DNA of 5,971 nucleotides. It comes from Bacillota bacterium. Its GTDB lineage: Bacteria; Bacillota; Clostridia; Lachnospirales; Lachnospiraceae. Location: assembly GCA_023435505.1 (NCBI GenBank), contig JAEYRR010000364.1, positions 1 through 5,971 of the forward strand. The letters run 5' to 3'. Under the pieces are notes generated by a model. The model searched no databases. It saw nothing but the letters and a program-made list of their open reading frames with translations, and was not told where the DNA came from. Below are positions 5,745 through 5,971 of the stretch, in pieces (within the stretch, counting starts at the first letter, position 1; every line of letters starts with the position of its first letter). A program made the position numbers and the translations under genes.

Positions 5745-5971
5745 CTATTGTATCTCTTTATCCATAAAAACTCTGGAGCCGGTGGCACCTTTTTGCCCCT
5801 GATACTTGCCTCGGTAAGGATTTAATGCCTCTTCATCCATCTGTGCAAATACCAGCTGTCCCACTCTACGTCCCGCCTTTAGTTCAATAGCGCACCGGTT
5901 TGCATTAAAAAGCTCCAAAGTAATCTCACCCTCAAACCCTGGATCTACCCAACCTGCATTCTGTATAAACA
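5745..5971 (-). CDS. dcd: dCTP deaminase-like protein, C-terminal 74 residues (gene continues past the window)
   Basis: The open frame enters from the right edge and ends at TAG (5745-5747). The visible part contains the conserved strand set of the dCTP deaminase/dUTPase superfamily: [19 protein letters not shown], where the Glu of LELFN matches the catalytic Glu of dCTP deaminase, then [10 protein letters not shown], and finally NPY and [13 protein letters not shown], the flexible C-terminal segment that closes over the nucleotide. The enzyme would convert dCTP to dUTP (or, in two-function forms, on to dUMP) for thymidylate synthesis. The fragment cannot tell a deaminase from a two-function enzyme. 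A phage origin is possible for such genes, but no other phage gene is seen. It ends 33 bases before the MFS start. Confidence 0.85.
   Translation of the reverse strand, partial: FIQNAGWVDPGFEGEITLELFNANRCAIELKAGRRVGQLVFAQMDEEALNPYRGKYQGQKGATGSRVFMDKEIQ

Noticed and set aside
1..5971. A hidden mobile element, CRISPR array or defence island.
   Set aside because: No transposase, integrase, direct repeat array, terminal inverted repeats or nuclease-like protein is visible; all coding space is explained by metabolic, regulatory and transport genes.

Overview
The window looks like a chromosomal segment from a low-to-moderate GC Gram-positive anaerobe of the class Clostridia, probably near Lachnospiraceae. 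This rests on the strong AGGAGG-type ribosome binding sites, the codon use, and the style of the proteins: an iron-dependent alcohol dehydrogenase with a 'KKVYCRVFQ'-type N-terminus, a DUF5808/PH-like membrane protein, and FucP-like MFS and EamA transporters. The genus is inference; nothing in the sequence fixes it.

Layout. At the left, a minus-strand iron-containing alcohol dehydrogenase gene (26-976) stops early at a run of nine A's. It is divergent from a plus-strand MerR-family regulator gene (1076-1894). The 99-base gap between them holds a textbook MerR-type promoter reading into the dehydrogenase: a consensus -10, a near-consensus -35, a 19-bp spacer and a 15-bp dyad in that spacer. 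A face-to-face promoter for the regulator overlaps it at the -10. A strong hairpin with a T-tract (1945-1977) then separates the regulator from a minus-strand block.

The minus-strand block reads, in transcription order from the right edge: the 3' end of a dCTP deaminase-like gene (5745 to the window edge), an MFS transporter (4515-5711), an EamA/DMT permease (3542-4426), a membrane protein with a DUF5808-like segment and a PH-like C-terminus (2591-3496), and a flavodoxin-fold NAD(P)H:quinone oxidoreductase (1987-2580). The last two are tightly coupled: the stop codon of one lies in the ribosome binding site of the next. Perfect inverted repeats precede the EamA gene (4448-4463) and the MFS gene (5721-5734) and are candidate operators.

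How the genes work together. The clearest unit is the regulator/dehydrogenase pair: a BmrR-like MerR protein with a ligand-binding C-terminus probably activates the dehydrogenase and represses itself. The quinone reductase would fit a redox or electrophile theme, but no shared operator links it to the pair. The two transporters have no predictable substrate. I see no phage, transposon, CRISPR array, rRNA or tRNA, and no convincing new multi-gene system. The items most worth checking are the A-run frame break in the dehydrogenase and the three palindromic control sites. There is no gene-free stretch longer than 300 bases.
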